Assembly: GCA_964036155.1 (NCBI GenBank)
Contig: OZ038423.1
Location: 25,311,249 to 25,375,248, forward strand
Source: Diploscapter coronatus
Taxonomy: Eukaryota > Nematoda > Chromadorea > Rhabditida > Rhabditidae
Length of the DNA: 64,000 nt
Reading direction: 5' to 3'
Within the stretch, counting starts at the first letter, position 1; each line of letters begins with the position of its first letter. The notes under the pieces were generated by a model. The model was not told the origin of the DNA. It saw only the letters and a list, made by a program, of their open reading frames with translations, and ran no database searches. The position numbers were made by a program, and so were the translations under genes. Positions 35,056 through 53,000 of this stretch are shown here, piece after piece.

Positions 35056-38000
35056 ATGCCAATTATTGAACAAGAGATAATCGATACTTATGAACTGGAA
35101 GAATTGTTTGTCACTCGGCCAAAGCAGAGACGACCCTCTGTATCTCGAAAAGTACTGCACTTGCCGTCTAAGGTAGATATATAGACGCATCTCATCAGCC
35201 AGCTCGGTTTTTTCTTATTTTTCTTCATTCATTTGCGGCCTAATTCTTTCCATTTTCTTATTTGCCAATTTTTTCTTTCAAATTCTTTCCTTTCTGCCTA
35301 GAGACAAATCCATTTGACTCGTGTCAAATTCGCATTAGCTCCAATTTGTTGTATTGCAGACAGAGCAACGTGAATATTCCTCTCATCGGGAGGAGTACGA
35401 AGAGGAAGAAGAAGAGGAATACGTTATTGAGAACGGCGTGAAGACGCTCATCTCGCACAAATTCGACAGCAGGGGAACGGCTGCTGGAAACAGAGGCAAG
35501 TCGATATGAAAATGAATACAAAGATGCGGATGAAATGAATGGAGAAGTGTTCAGGATTCAAGGGGTCGAGAAGCGAAGAACACTCGCAAAGAAGGGGAAT
35601 GGCTGTGGATTATTCATCGCAGGACTTCAGACAGAGTTTGGCTGCCATCGATGCAGCCAGCAGAGAGGGAGCACTTAGCAGAGATGGTTAGTCGATCAAC
35701 ACTTTGAACACTTTGCAATACAAGGAAAGGAAATGGGAAAGCAATCAGAGAGAAGGGCAATGACCTGTAGATGTGTCTCTCTGCCCTCTCTTAGTCTCAG
35801 TCTAATCTAATCCCATTTGCATTCCCTCTTTCTATTCCTTCATTTCCAATAACATCTTATCGATCTCTTATACATCTCGTTCTGTCATTTTGCGATTCAA
35901 TGCTTCAGGAGTACGAGTGCGTCATATGGGAGACACGACAATCATGACAGAGCACAGAGATCCTTACTCGTTCTATTGGCAACTCGATCAGGTTCGGGAT
36001 TTTTTTTTGTAGAAATTAGAGATAAAATGTTTTTTGCAGGCGAGAAGAGAAACAGAAACCCCACCCAGAAAGCCGCCTCCAACCGACTATGTTATCGATG
36101 AAGAAGAGGTTGGTTTGAGTGAGATATTTTCATCTATCTCCAGCGAGAATAGACTAAAATAAAAAAAGTACAGAAAAGTTGTAAATTAAAATTTAATGAA
36201 TGTGCACGAATTGTCGTAAGTTTTCAACTCATTATTGAAACTGCTGACCCAGTGCTTCATTATGCAAGAACTCGCGATTTTCTTAATGCAAACGGTTTGG
36301 TTGCTTCCCAAAATCGAATAGAAGAATGGAGAAAAGTTTCGGTAATGAGCAAGTTTTACGGCTAATCGTGACATTCGCCTCTTGTTTGCTGAAGTTCTCA
36401 TCTCTACAACCTTTCTGGAATTTTTAATTTTAGATCATTTTCACCAGAGATGGATGATAATTAGAGAGTGCAGATGCTCAGGTTAGCATTGGCGATTTTT
36501 GGTCAGAATTTTGTTAGCGAAATATAAAACTGAATTTTTGGGTACAATTAGAGGTTTTGGTAGAGTTTAATGTTAAGGAAAGTGCTCCCCTCAATTAGGT
36601 GCACAAAAGTCCCTGATATGACAGGCCTGGAAAATCGCTTCTAAGCCCACATCTTCGAGAATAAAAATCCTAACTTTCTTCCCTTTTGAGTGACACCCTT
36701 TGACACGAGATATGTTGTGTCTTATTATACAATAGGCCTAAAGAGTATTCACCTGCGAAATTTCAAGCCCCAACAATGCGTAAGAATCCGTAGAAATGAA
36801 TTTGAAAATCGATGCGATTTCACAGAACAGAAACGAGCAGCGTAGGTCTTTTTGCAGACTGGGGGTAATGACATTCGATTTGCTTGATTGGCTTTCGCAA
36901 TAATGTAAGCTAATTTACCAAAGTCGGTATTATTGCTCGTTCAATGAAACGATAATTTTGTGACATTTTCAATGGCAAATTATCAAATTAATTAGGGGAA
37001 TTATCCTGGACTAGCTTGGACCGCGTTGTTTTTGATTGTAGTATTTTCGAAGGTGTTCTTTAGGCCTGCATAACTCGCAAATTCCACGAAACTCGAGTCT
37101 GAAAACCATTTGCGTTCTCTAGATATTAGTGCAATAAATCGCTTTATTATTGTAGGTAGTGGACACAGTGCTTTCGCCAGAATCCCACGACTCGGGAGTT
37201 GTGTTCGAGAGCCAATATAGTCGGCCGCAGAGAGGGGGAATGCCTTTGCCTCCGCCTCCCCCTCCTCATGTCGAAGAAATGCCCAGATTGCCTCCCGGGT
37301 GGGAGAAGCATGAAGGTTCGATCGTCTGCAAAACCCACGCAGTCCAATTTACACCAACATTTTCCAGATCCATCCGGCTTTTCCTACTATTGGCACGTCG
37401 ACTCAGGCACAATTCAAAGGGAACCCCCGGTAAGCGACTTTCGTTATCAACTGTCCTCTGCGTAGTGCTTTCATATACATCTGATACGTCCGCTAACATA
37501 GCACACATTATGAGCTTCCAAGTTTGAAGTGAGTTCACAAACATTCACACAGAAAACTTCCCTCGGTAGAATATGATTGTGATTTGCACTAAACGCTTTC
37601 CCAAATTGAGACTGAAATAGCAGAATTCCATTTATGAAAGTGTGAAGTGTGCACCGTTTGCAGCGAGCCGTCACGCCCCCGAAATCTCCCTCTCCACCTC
37701 CTCCTCCTCCTCCTCCGGCTTACGTCAAGCACACTGCTGTGAGTCCTTACTTGCCATGTTCCTTTATCCCATCCTTTGCCAAATCCACCATCCATCGTCA
37801 TAAATTTATAAGTTCAATTCACGCCGAATTTTGCTCCGCTTTTCAAGCAGAAAGAAAGTACTGTGGAGTTTATCTGTTCGCGAATTTTGAACAGTAATAC
37901 TCAATATGCGACCGATTTTAGAGCCAATACACCCAAGCAGACGCGCCCGCCCCTCCGCCACAAATCATTCAACTGCCGCCACAGCAGCCCGTCATTGAAG

Positions 38001-40223
38001 AACATGCATTCAAGCAGACAACCACCAAGAGACGAATCGAGGCAGAGGCAGAAAGCGATGGCGAGGAGGATGTGCCAGCGATTGCTGGATACAACAAGGT
38101 AAGTAGGAGGATTCAACAAATAGAAGCAGCAGTTTTGTGTGGCATTCCATCCAGAGACAAAGATAAATCACTCTGGAAATGGATGGCCCTGGGAATGCCT
38201 TGTCTCGGCACAATCTCAGTTCTTCTCTCTTCTTCTTCCTCCCCCATTCCTTTAACTTCTTTTTCTATCGAATTAGTCTAGTCTCCTCTGCCATTTCTGC
38301 AATGGTTACAGATCATCACTTCGAGGTGTATCGATTTGCCATTTCCCTTCATTCCTCTCAAACAAATAGTGTATTTTGCAGCCAATTCGCTTCGCTGTTC
38401 GCTCACTCGGATGGACGGAAATAGCCGAGGAGGAATTGACAGCTGAACGAAGCTCGCGGGCCGTCAACAGGTTGGAAGGAGAAACGAGGAGAGAGGGGAA
38501 AGAAGGGCATATTACAGAGCGATTGTGGATCTGTCGACTGGGAGGAATGATGTAATGGACAACGTCAGCAAGTGGGGAGATGTAGGTGCTGCAGAAGAAA
38601 ATGAATGAAGAAGGGAATTGCAGGGCAGGGAGTTGATTATGGAATTGGACGACACAGAGCTGCGACTGATCGACCCTGATACGATGAATGTGATTCATGC
38701 AGAGAAGATTCAACAGATTCGAGTTTGGGGAGTTGGCAGAGACAATGGAAGGTAGGCAATCAAGCATAGAGGAGACGAAGAGTGGCATTAATATGCACTT
38801 TGATAACTCATCTCTGATCAATAATCACATAATACCCACTTTTCATAACACTTCAGAGACCGGTAAGTTTGTGTCTGACTGACTGTTCTGATTGTTGTGA
38901 TTCTGTCTAATTCATATCATTCATATCTCAATTCCCCCATTTCAATGCACGAAACTGTCTTGCCGTGAGCTATCAGAAACGAATTGACTAAACTCTGCTG
39001 TCTCATTTCAAACTGTTGAATGAATGATTCTGGCCGATGGATTGAATATTTGCTGCTATTGATAGTTCATCTTCAAGAAATAACTCTTCTTATTTTCAGA
39101 GATTTTGCCTACGTCGCGAGAGACCGCAACTCCCGTCGTTTCATGTGTCACGTGTTCCGCTGCGACACGCCTGCGAAGACGATTGCAAACACGCTCAGGG
39201 ACATTTGCAAGAGACTCATGCTACACAGGTTGGTGTGCAGATGGAGAGAAAGAAATTCATGATGAATTGTAGAAGACCATCTAGTCTCCAGGCAGGCTTG
39301 GAAGGAGAACGCAGAGTTGTTCGAGGTTTTTCCGAGGGTTTTTTGTTTTTATTTTAAACAATCGGCAATTTTAGCAGAAGGATTGTCAACCCCCATAGAG
39401 GAACCCAAGAAAGTGATTCGATGTCATTTTCTCGGAGTAACTCAAGTCCCCAAAGCAACTGGTATTGAAATTCTAAATGAGGCAGTAGATAGATTGGTTT
39501 CGCAAGTGAGACATTCGAAGTTATTTCGTATTGAAAACGGCGAAGACTAGGTGCGACCTGAGCGATGGATTCTGTCTGATGTTTCAATCGCTCCCTCCAC
39601 AATCAATATCAGCGAAGTGAATGGCAGTCAGATTGCCCAGTGCAGAGTTCGCTACCTGTCCTTCCTGGGCATTGGCAGAGACGTCAAGTTAGTTGCAGCA
39701 GCTCGTGAATTCATTCAATCTGACCGATTTTGTAGACATTGCGCATTCATAATGCACACCTCCTCTGAGAATTTCATGTGCTATGTGTTCCATGTGGAGC
39801 CGTCTGCAGCGACAATGGCAAAGACGATCGAGGCCGCATGCAAATTGCGATATCAAAAGGTCAGTTTGGTGATGTTCCAGTTGCAAATCGAATTACAGGT
39901 GCTGGACGCCCATGCAAGTCGCATTCCTCATCACGCCCCGCCCCCCGTTTCGCTTCACGGCAAGGTTTTCCCCCTTTCGACCAACTTCTATTCGTAACCT
40001 GTCTGTCATGTGTTGTACTTAATCCAAGTGGCTGTCTGTTTCTGTATCTTCTGTCATTGTATCGTGCTCTAACATTTTCGTAATTTCGATGTCATTGCAT
40101 GCATTTCAGATTAATCCAGACAAATCTAACTGTTTCGTTCAGGGATGGAGTGATTCACTTCGCGATGCCTTAGGCTCTGTCGCCCAACGACTAACCTCAT
40201 CCCGGTCTATGAATAGCATTTGA
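35056..40223 (+). CDS. feh-1: Fe65/APBB adaptor (WW and two PTB domains)
   Basis: Adaptor that binds amyloid-precursor-like proteins through its PTB domains (family knowledge). Nineteen exons from the proximal start: 35056-35172, 35360-35495, 35555-35686, 35909-35991, 36040-36108, 37156-37315, 37368-37429, 37664-37738, 37922-38098, 38382-38470, 38518-38581, 38624-38751, 39100-39228, 39273-39325, 39375-39505, 39551-39687, 39736-39859, 39899-39964, 40143-40223. Phases match; 670 aa. The N-terminus is acidic (EEYEEEEEEEYV). The WW domain runs from LPPGWEKHE to GTIQREPP, with the second aromatic pair YYW, flanked by polyproline. PTB1 spans 38382-39228 (FAVRSLGWTEI to RLMLHR). PTB2 spans 39375-39859 (IRCHFLGVTQVPKATG to LRYQK). 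Intron 2 uses a GC donor (35496, GCAAGT). The alternative distal start is at 31990. Orthology is very secure. Confidence 0.95.
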
Positions 40224-41814
40224 TCTACATTGTCTCCATTCTCCTACGTTTTCTGTACAGATTCATTCGTTCAGAACAATAACTGCAAGTAGCCTTTTGA
40301 AATTGTCAAATTCGATGAAGCTCATGAAATGCTGCCTTATGAAAAATGTATCTCTAGGGTGCCAAAGGTTATATATAAATCGTTATTCTTAAAACTCTTG
40401 TAATAACCCGTTATCAGATCAATGTTACCAAATTCTACTTGAAGTAAAATGTAAAAATATTCAATAAAGATTTTGAGTCGTAATCTACACACAAAAATTG
40501 ACAACTTTGGTCATTATTTTGGAAACTAATACAACTTTGACCTCGAATTCGGTTTCCACGAGGCTGATTACCCCTATATAGCCTCTTGTCTGACATTTTA
40601 CTAATAGCTTTCTTCAACTTTCATTAATTTAAAAAAAGTGAAGACTAGAAAAGCAAAATAACAAGAGTGAAGAAAAAGAAAACTAGAAACGACGAAGTAC
40701 AGGGTGTTCCACGAATTTGTGATAACTTATTTTGGCTCTAAAATTTTTAGTAATAATTATTCTTAAAAACATCAACGGGACTCAACTCATCTCGGTGGGA
40801 GAAGCATGAAAATTTCTGGTTTAAGCCACTTTCCTTTACAGGTAAATCTGAGCATACAGGTGACGGACACCTTTTCCTGACTTAGCCGCAGAAGATTCGA
40901 AAATTTTTATCTTATGTTTAATGAAAAATGTTTAACTTTATCCTGATTCGGAATCTGAAAACAGTTTTCAATTTGCTTTGATCCGAAACGACTTATGCTC
41001 GAAAAATCGCAGATTCAATGTAAAGGAAAACAAGAAATTTTACGTTGCCATCGGTATGCCCATGTCTACCCGTAAATGGAAGATGGGTAAAACCATATAT
41101 TTTCATGTTTCTCTCGTCGAGTAGAATAAAAGTAGATGGAAGTTGGTTTTTTTTTTTCAAAATAATGCTTCTGAAGAGACTTATTCAAAGAAACTACCCT
41201 AAAGAATTCGTGAGATACCCTATAGTACAAGCGATGATAAATTATGAATGAAAATCGTCATAGATAACAGATCCTAAGCGGAGGATACAACTGCCGCTGC
41301 TTGAAAAATGGGCGTGTGCTTATTCCTCTATCTTGCGAAACGCCCGCATAAGTGTTCTGCCTCTTTCTTACTCGAATATTCTATTTTCTTCGGCACAATT
41401 TTCGCACTTAATTGGTTAATTAGAGTAATTAACTGTGTCTGATGACTCCAGAATGCGAGGGCAGGCTCGCAGATGGGTTGGGGGTATCAAACAAGCCGCT
41501 TTTTCTCTATACCTACACTCAATTTCGTCCTAAAAATCCTTCGAATATTGATTTCGTATTCCATTTTCGTCGACTTCAAACGATATTCTTCGTGAATTCC
41601 TGATTCAGAATCGATTCAATAATGCTTTTAAATACCGAGTCTGCTTGATTATACTATTTTCCACGATTTCATCGAACTTCATCCGAAAAATCCCCCATTC
41701 TCTTCGCCAAATGAATTCTCTTCTTTCACTCGTTTTTTTCGCACTTCTGTCCGTTTTCTTGGCTGTGTTTCTATCAATTGATCAAGAACATTCAGGCGCA
41801 AGTCATCCACAGCA
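40224..41814. other. spacer between Fe65 and cct-6
   Basis: Contains the Fe65 3' end (AATAAA at about 40464), then an inverted-repeat element at 40698-41227, then the upstream region of cct-6. No gene is convincing. A 60-codon minus-strand frame at 40435-40617 is unsupported. Confidence 0.45.
40698..41227. mobile_element. MITE-like element related to that at 32566
   Basis: Termini are TACAGGGTGTTCCACGAATT at 40698 and, on the complement of the right end, TACTATAGGGTATCTCACGA. Internal arms carry GGTGGGAGAAGCATGAAAAT and its near-complement near 41090-41120. This terminus resembles the ACAGGGTGTTTC end of the BRE1 intron 9 element, and the inner part resembles the 32566-33028 element. Confidence 0.65.
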
Positions 41815-44327
41815 ATGGCATCGATTCAGTGCCTCAACCCGAAGGCCGAACTGGCCAGGAACGCGGCTGCTTTGGAGTTGAACATCAGCGGCGCCCGCGG
41901 TCTGCAGGAAGTTATGAAATCCAATCTGGGACCGAGGGGAACCGAGAAAATGTGAGGAATTCACTGTTCGAGAGTAGAAATGAATTGTTTCTGTCACAGG
42001 CTGGTGGGCGGAGCTGGGGACATCAAGCTGACTAAGGACGGAAACGTGCTTTTGCACGAGATGCAGATCCAGCACCCGACTGCATCGATGATCGCCAAGG
42101 CGACCACAGCACAGGATGATGTGACTGGCGACGGCACCACTTCCACTGTGCTGTTCATTGGGGAATTACTCAGACAGGCTGAGGGATATGTGGCTGATGT
42201 GAGTAGATTGACCTCTTGCACTAGCTACCCTCAAGTTACTCTTACTCTTTTGTAGAAGCTACACTCTTTCTCTTCCCCATACTAGTTTCCAGAAAAGAGG
42301 ATGACGTTTACAAAAGGGTAAGAGTAACTTGAGGGTAACTAATGCAGAAGGCCAGTGGATTGCAGGATTGCAATTACTCTTAAAAACTCGACCCCTAGAA
42401 AAAACTCGCATTGAGAGGAGAGGGGTATGTCGTCTTTTTCTCTCGAAACGATGTACTATTTTTTGTGGATCGAGTTTTGAGAACTCTGATTGCAGTGAAT
42501 GGAACAGATAAATGAATGAATGGGCGAATTACAGGGAGTGCATCCGCGCATCATCACCAAGGGCTTCGAGCACGCCTCTGCCAAAGTGCTTTCCTTCCTC
42601 GATGAATTCAAGACTCCGGTATGTAATTCTGCAGTGGTGAATGGAATGAATGCGCTGTTCAGGTTGCAATCGATGCAACGAGTCTGAACGACATCGTGAG
42701 AACCTCGCTGCGCACCAAACTCACCAAGCACAAGAACAAACTGGCAGACAAAGTAGCCGAGTGCATCGTAGACGCTGTGCTGACCATCAAGACTGACGAT
42801 GCTCCGCCCGATCTGCACATGATCGAGAAGATGGAGATGATCCACGAGACTGCTATGGACACTACTCTTGTTAGGTTAGAAGCAGAGAGAAATGAAGTAA
42901 AGAGAAGGGTGAATTGTTCAGAGGGCTGGTGCTGGATCACGGAGGTCGTCATCCGGACATGCCCAAGCACGTGAAGAATGCATACATTCTCACCTGCAAT
43001 GTCTCTCTCGAATACGAGAAAACGTAAGGAGCATTTCTTGAAAGTTAAAAAAAAAATGTGAACTTCAGCGAAGTGAATTCGGGACTGTTCTACAAAACAG
43101 CTGCAGAGAGGGAGCGGCTGCTGGCTGCAGAACGCGACTTCATCACGCAGAGAGTCAACAAAGTCATTGAGCTCAAGAAGCAGGTCTGCGGGGACAAATC
43201 TGACAAGGGATTCGTCATCATCAATCAGAAGGCAAATCTAATTGCGGAGAAAACTGAATGAAATTGCTGTTGAATGTTCAGGGAATCGATCCGCCTTCAC
43301 TCGACTTGTTGGCCGCAGAGGGCATTCTCGCACTGCGCAGAGCCAAGCGTCGTAACATGGAGAGACTGCAGCTGGCTGTGGGCGGGGAGGCCGTCAATTC
43401 TGTGGACGATTTGACTCCCGAAGTGCTGGGCTGGGCTGGCACCGTCTATGAACACACTCTGGTGAGCCACTGATGAGTTCGGAATGACAGGAGAAGAACG
43501 AGAGGATGAATTGCAGGGAGAGGAAAAATACACGTTCGTGGAGGACTGCAAGCAGCCGAAGTCGGTGACCATTCTGATCAAGGGCCCTAACAAGCACACC
43601 ATCACACAGATCAAGGACGCTCTGCAGGATGGACTTCGGGCTGCTTACAATACCATTTCTGACAGTTAGTCGACTCTCGTAATTCAAAACAGGGAGGAAG
43701 TCGTTCCGATAAGCATTCATTTCGCAAACCCCCCCTACCTTAAAAAGAGCATCTAGCGAAGATTTATGCAGAAATCTCGAAATACAAAGCCTTGAAACTC
43801 GAAATTTTCCATAGAAATGCCACGACTTGACTGTATCTTTCAGAAGCTCTCGTCCCCGGCGCAGGAGCTTTCGAGATTGCAGCACACTGCATGCTCAAGA
43901 AGGAGATTGCTCAACTCAAGGGCAACACCAAATTGGGAGTCATGGTTCGTTCACTAATCTCGACATTGAATGCGCCTATTCCTCTCATTGCAGGCCTTTG
44001 CAAACGCCCTTCTGATCGTGCCGAAGACATTGGCGCAGAATTCGAATTTCCCCGTGGAGGAGACGATCATGAAGCTAGTGGAGGCCCGTGAGCAGGGCGG
44101 CATTCCCGTGGGAATCAACCTCGACACAGGCAAACCCTTCGAACCGAGCGTGAGTTGTCCGCCCGTCTGTACAGCGATAAATGGTGTAATTGCAGGGCAT
44201 CTGGGACAATGTCGTTGTGAAGAGAAACAGCATCGCGTCTGCCTCCGTGCTGGGCTGCAATCTGCTGCTCGTGGACGAGGTCATGCGGGCAGGAATGACC
44301 AATCTCAAGACTCCGCAGGCCGAGTGA
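41815..44327 (+). CDS. cct-6: chaperonin CCT/TRiC subunit zeta
   Basis: One of eight subunits of the cytosolic chaperonin that folds actin, tubulin and others (family knowledge). Eleven exons: 41815-41951, 42000-42198, 42535-42618, 42663-42874, 42922-43023, 43069-43231, 43282-43461, 43517-43664, 43844-43944, 43994-44149, 44196-44327; 537 aa, the usual length. Motifs: [26 protein letters not shown], the ATP-site motif [49 protein letters not shown] and [20 protein letters not shown] acceptor lies about 20 nt before the ATG. Intron 6 has a GC donor (43232, GCAAAT). Intron 2 carries two small palindromic elements. ddx-23 follows 370 bp downstream on the same strand. Confidence 0.97.
42222..42341. 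mobile_element. small palindromic element in cct-6 intron 2
   Basis: TAGCTACCCTCAAGTTACTC at 42222 is mirrored by its complement (GAGTAACTTGAGGGTAACTA) ending at 42341; the arms are about 32 bp and 120 bp in total. It would form a strong hairpin. Confidence 0.8.
42382..42482. mobile_element. palindromic element, AAAACTCGAYCC family, cct-6 intron 2
   Basis: AAAACTCGACCCCTAGAAAA at about 42383 pairs with TTTTGTGGATCGAGTTTT ending at about 42479. The inner part has CTCTCGAAACGA. The same terminus pair and a similar core occur in ddx-23 intron 8 at 48041-48171. Confidence 0.6.
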
Positions 44328-44697
44328 ACAGAACAGACATACAGTCAAACAACCGCTCTTCCCTTTTCCAGGCATCTCTGCTTTGTTATTGTTTTGTTGT
44401 TTCTGCTTTATGATCTTATCATTCATCATTCATCCGTTGCAGTGTTCTCATTTATTCTCCCCTTTCTCCAGCAATTATTTTGCAATCTCAATTCATTCGT
44501 TTCCGAAAAGTTTTCACGTCTCTTTTCTCATTGTTTTGCTATTTTGTTTGTCGTTGATTTTATCATTCTCGTAAAGATGTGTTGGTTTCACAAGCATTTC
44601 GTCCGATTTATGAAACTTGAATACACGGGCTCATGTCCCTGAAATACCTTCTCCATTTCAAATGGAATTTATCCGAATTTCTGGAGTTTTCAGAAGA
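44328..44697 (+). promoter_or_regulatory. intercistronic region cct-6/ddx-23 with trans-splice-like acceptor
   Basis: 370 bp between two same-strand genes. It is T-rich and ends GAGTTTTCAG at 44693, four nucleotides before the ddx-23 ATG. The position and sequence fit a nematode spliced-leader acceptor. No canonical AATAAA was found, so whether this is an operon spacer or a separate promoter is open. Confidence 0.5.
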
Positions 44698-50002
<5,305 letters not shown>

Positions 50003-53000
50003 CTTGCCCCTGTCTCTGCAACGTGGAAATGGGTAATTGTTTGGGCTGCTTTTCAAATGGATTTGATCTCGAATCCCAGATTGGGATGGATTTCAAACAT
50101 CGGACTTCTAATTATTTATTATATCATGTTGTTGAAGACGATTTGTTTTATCTTTCAAAAATAAAAATGCAGTTCTTTTAGAAATTGGTTATTTTCAATT
50201 GTTTCCTAACAATTCACCTTATCTCTAGTGTTGTGATTTCACTCGCACATAACTTCTCCATTATAGATGAATGCAGACGAGCAACGAGATGGTAGATGGA
50301 AGAGGGTGGCGACCACGAGTAGAGCAATTCGATAATGGAATGCAGCGAGGAGAGAATCAAGTACATTTCTACGCATTTAACTCATTTCAAACAAAATCCC
50401 TATCCCGCTTTACTGCAATTAATAATCAGCTTCTGCACTTCTGCACTTGTCTGAGCCTGATCGTGCCATGCAAAGTTTAACGTCTCCTTCCCATTTCAAG
50501 CTGCCCAGTCTGTCTATATCTTTCTGCAACATTCTCTTTCCAATTCACTAATAACGAGCAGAGCAGTGCGAGAATGTTGAGAGAGTGAAATATCAGCAGT
50601 AGATTTGATTGTTGCCATGGAGATTAGGCAGATTTCGAAGAATTATAGCTCTTTTCGAGATTGGAAACGAGAGAGGAAGGCAGGGGGAAGGAGGAAGAGA
50701 GGACTATTCTGTTATGCACTTGATTAGGGCTGCTGAATTAGGCCATGTGCATCTAGACTTCCTGACTACTGTAGTTTTTCTCCTTGTGTTATCAATTCAC
50801 TCGAATTTTAAACGAGTCTCGAGTCCTTATTCTTCTCAATTGTTATAGCTAAAAAGAAAGTAGTGCAGTTCAGTGTAGGGAGAGAGTGAGGAGTGAATGA
50901 CTGTATGTGTGTGGACCGGTCCCCATTTAATCTAATCTCCTAATCTGTGCAGCCCATTTCTCATGGATTCCCTCTTCTCCTTTTTCTTCAATCCCCCTCT
51001 CACAAATCCTTCCACTCTTTTGGACTCTCGTTTTACTGCCTCTTCATATTCCATACCTCAGCTGTGATGTGATATCCCCTTCCTTCTTGCCCTATCTGAA
51101 ATTAGTTCCAAGTTATTTACTGCCAATCCCCTATGGTGTAGTGCAAATCTGGTCATATCCTGTCTATCCCTCATCTCCATTTCCAGCAGAAGCCAGCAGC
51201 CAACAACTTGCAGCCGAAAATTGCAGGGAATTGTTTCTTCTTCTTCTTCTTTCCCTTCATTCCACTTTCCAGTCAAACAGTCGAAAATAGCCATCGATTT
51301 CTATTCTACGGTCTCCCCTTCTGCTTGTGTCTCTGTGTGTCTAACTGTCTCTGTCAGTTTCTATGTAACGGGTCCTCCTCTATTTTCTTTGCCGTTGATC
51401 GACCGAGTTTTCACAATTCTTCTCTTCAATCTCCCAATATCTAACAGGTCTCTTCTCTGGTTTTATTTGTTCAGCGTGTACTGAAATGCTCCCTCTTCTC
51501 CTTTCTCCTCTGCCTCCCTCCCTTTCTTTCTGTTCGAGCGAAGAGGAGTGAAATGCACAGGCAGAGGCATAGGAGCTGTGCTGGATTATAATGTAGTGTT
51601 ATGAACGATGTGGCTTCCGTGTGTGCTTCTGTTTGTGACCTCGATTTAGTCTTCTCCACGCAGAATCAATTCCAATCAGACAATAATCTGTCATTGCGAC
51701 TTTCCGCCTTTGCATTTGTAAAACTTCCTAAGCCAGTCTTGCAGCAGAACTTCTCTTTGTCGCTCGTCACCTCTGCCTTCTGCTTCTCTACCTCTATGCC
51801 TCTGTCCCATTCCTCTGCCCTTCTGCCTCGCCATTGGCATCCATCCCTCCTCTTTCTACTACCACTGTCAAAATGTTTTCATCTCCTCTTCACATTCTCA
51901 TGTTTATGTCCTTTTGCATTGCTGCTTTGCATTTGACACCAACGTGTTTCTTCTTCATCTGCTTCTTTCATTTTTTGTTTCGAGATTTTCGCTTCTGCAG
52001 CAAGAAATCCCTGTCTAGTCAATCCTCTGCAGACTGCTTCGAATGCATTGATTTATCCTGAGAAAGAAGCGACTTTCTGCTGTGATCTTATTCCATTCAA
52101 CCCTAAATAATTGCAAATCTTTCCAACATTTCTCTTAATCGATTTCTCCTCATCTTCTCCTCAAATGACTATGACATAATTATGCATACGATATCCTCTG
52201 CTGTCTGTCTTTTATTCATGAGCTTGCTATAATTAGCTATCTGGTTCTAATTATCACTCAGTGCTGACTGCAATTCATGCAATCCACAGACCTGCAGTCC
52301 TAATTATCGCTGTTGCTGTCGGCTTTAAATTGAAAAGTCGGTGTTTCTGTTTGCGCTGCAAAATTGTACATGAAGAGGAAGATTATAGAATGAGAGGCTG
52401 CGACCATATTTAGATCGTTTTAGTCAAAGCGCAGAGATGCGATCTGAAAGGATAGAAAGTGAGGAAAGGAAGAGAGGAGGAGGAGGGAATGCCTGAAAAT
52501 TTCATAGCCTTTGAAGACTGCCGTGAGAATGTGGGAAATGAGCCAGTTAGTCCTCCTTCCATATGAAGTGTGGAAGTCCTGCAGTGGCTGTCTTTTAGTC
52601 TCTCGATTCTGTCTCTATGTCTGTGTCTCACGTTTGTGTCTTTACCTTTCTTCTCTGACACAAAAGTCATTTCATCTTCTTTTCGCTGTTAGATAAGATA
52701 AGAAATGAGATAGTGAGTAAATTGGAGAGATTGAGATAGTGAAATGGTGAAGAGAATGGTGAATGGGGTGAAATGGAAGGGGCAGTCTCTCCTCCCTGTC
52801 ATTGTCGGATTGTCAGCTCAGTACATCAGTATGATTCTGTCTGATTGTGTTATCTGTTTCGATTAGCTCTTCATCGAAACCTGAAGGCGGAGACAGAAAC
52901 ATTGCAACGCAGCAATGCATCGATCGATCGCATCTGCATTCTGTCTATGTCTATGTCTTTTTGTCTATCTCTGTCTCTGCACTCGGCCGTCTTGTTCCTT

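Noticed and set aside
44662..44697. Upstream in-frame ATG for ddx-23 ([12 protein letters not shown])
   Set aside because: It lies before the TTTTCAG acceptor at 44693, so it would be removed if the message is trans-spliced there. The downstream [13 protein letters not shown] start fits the family better.
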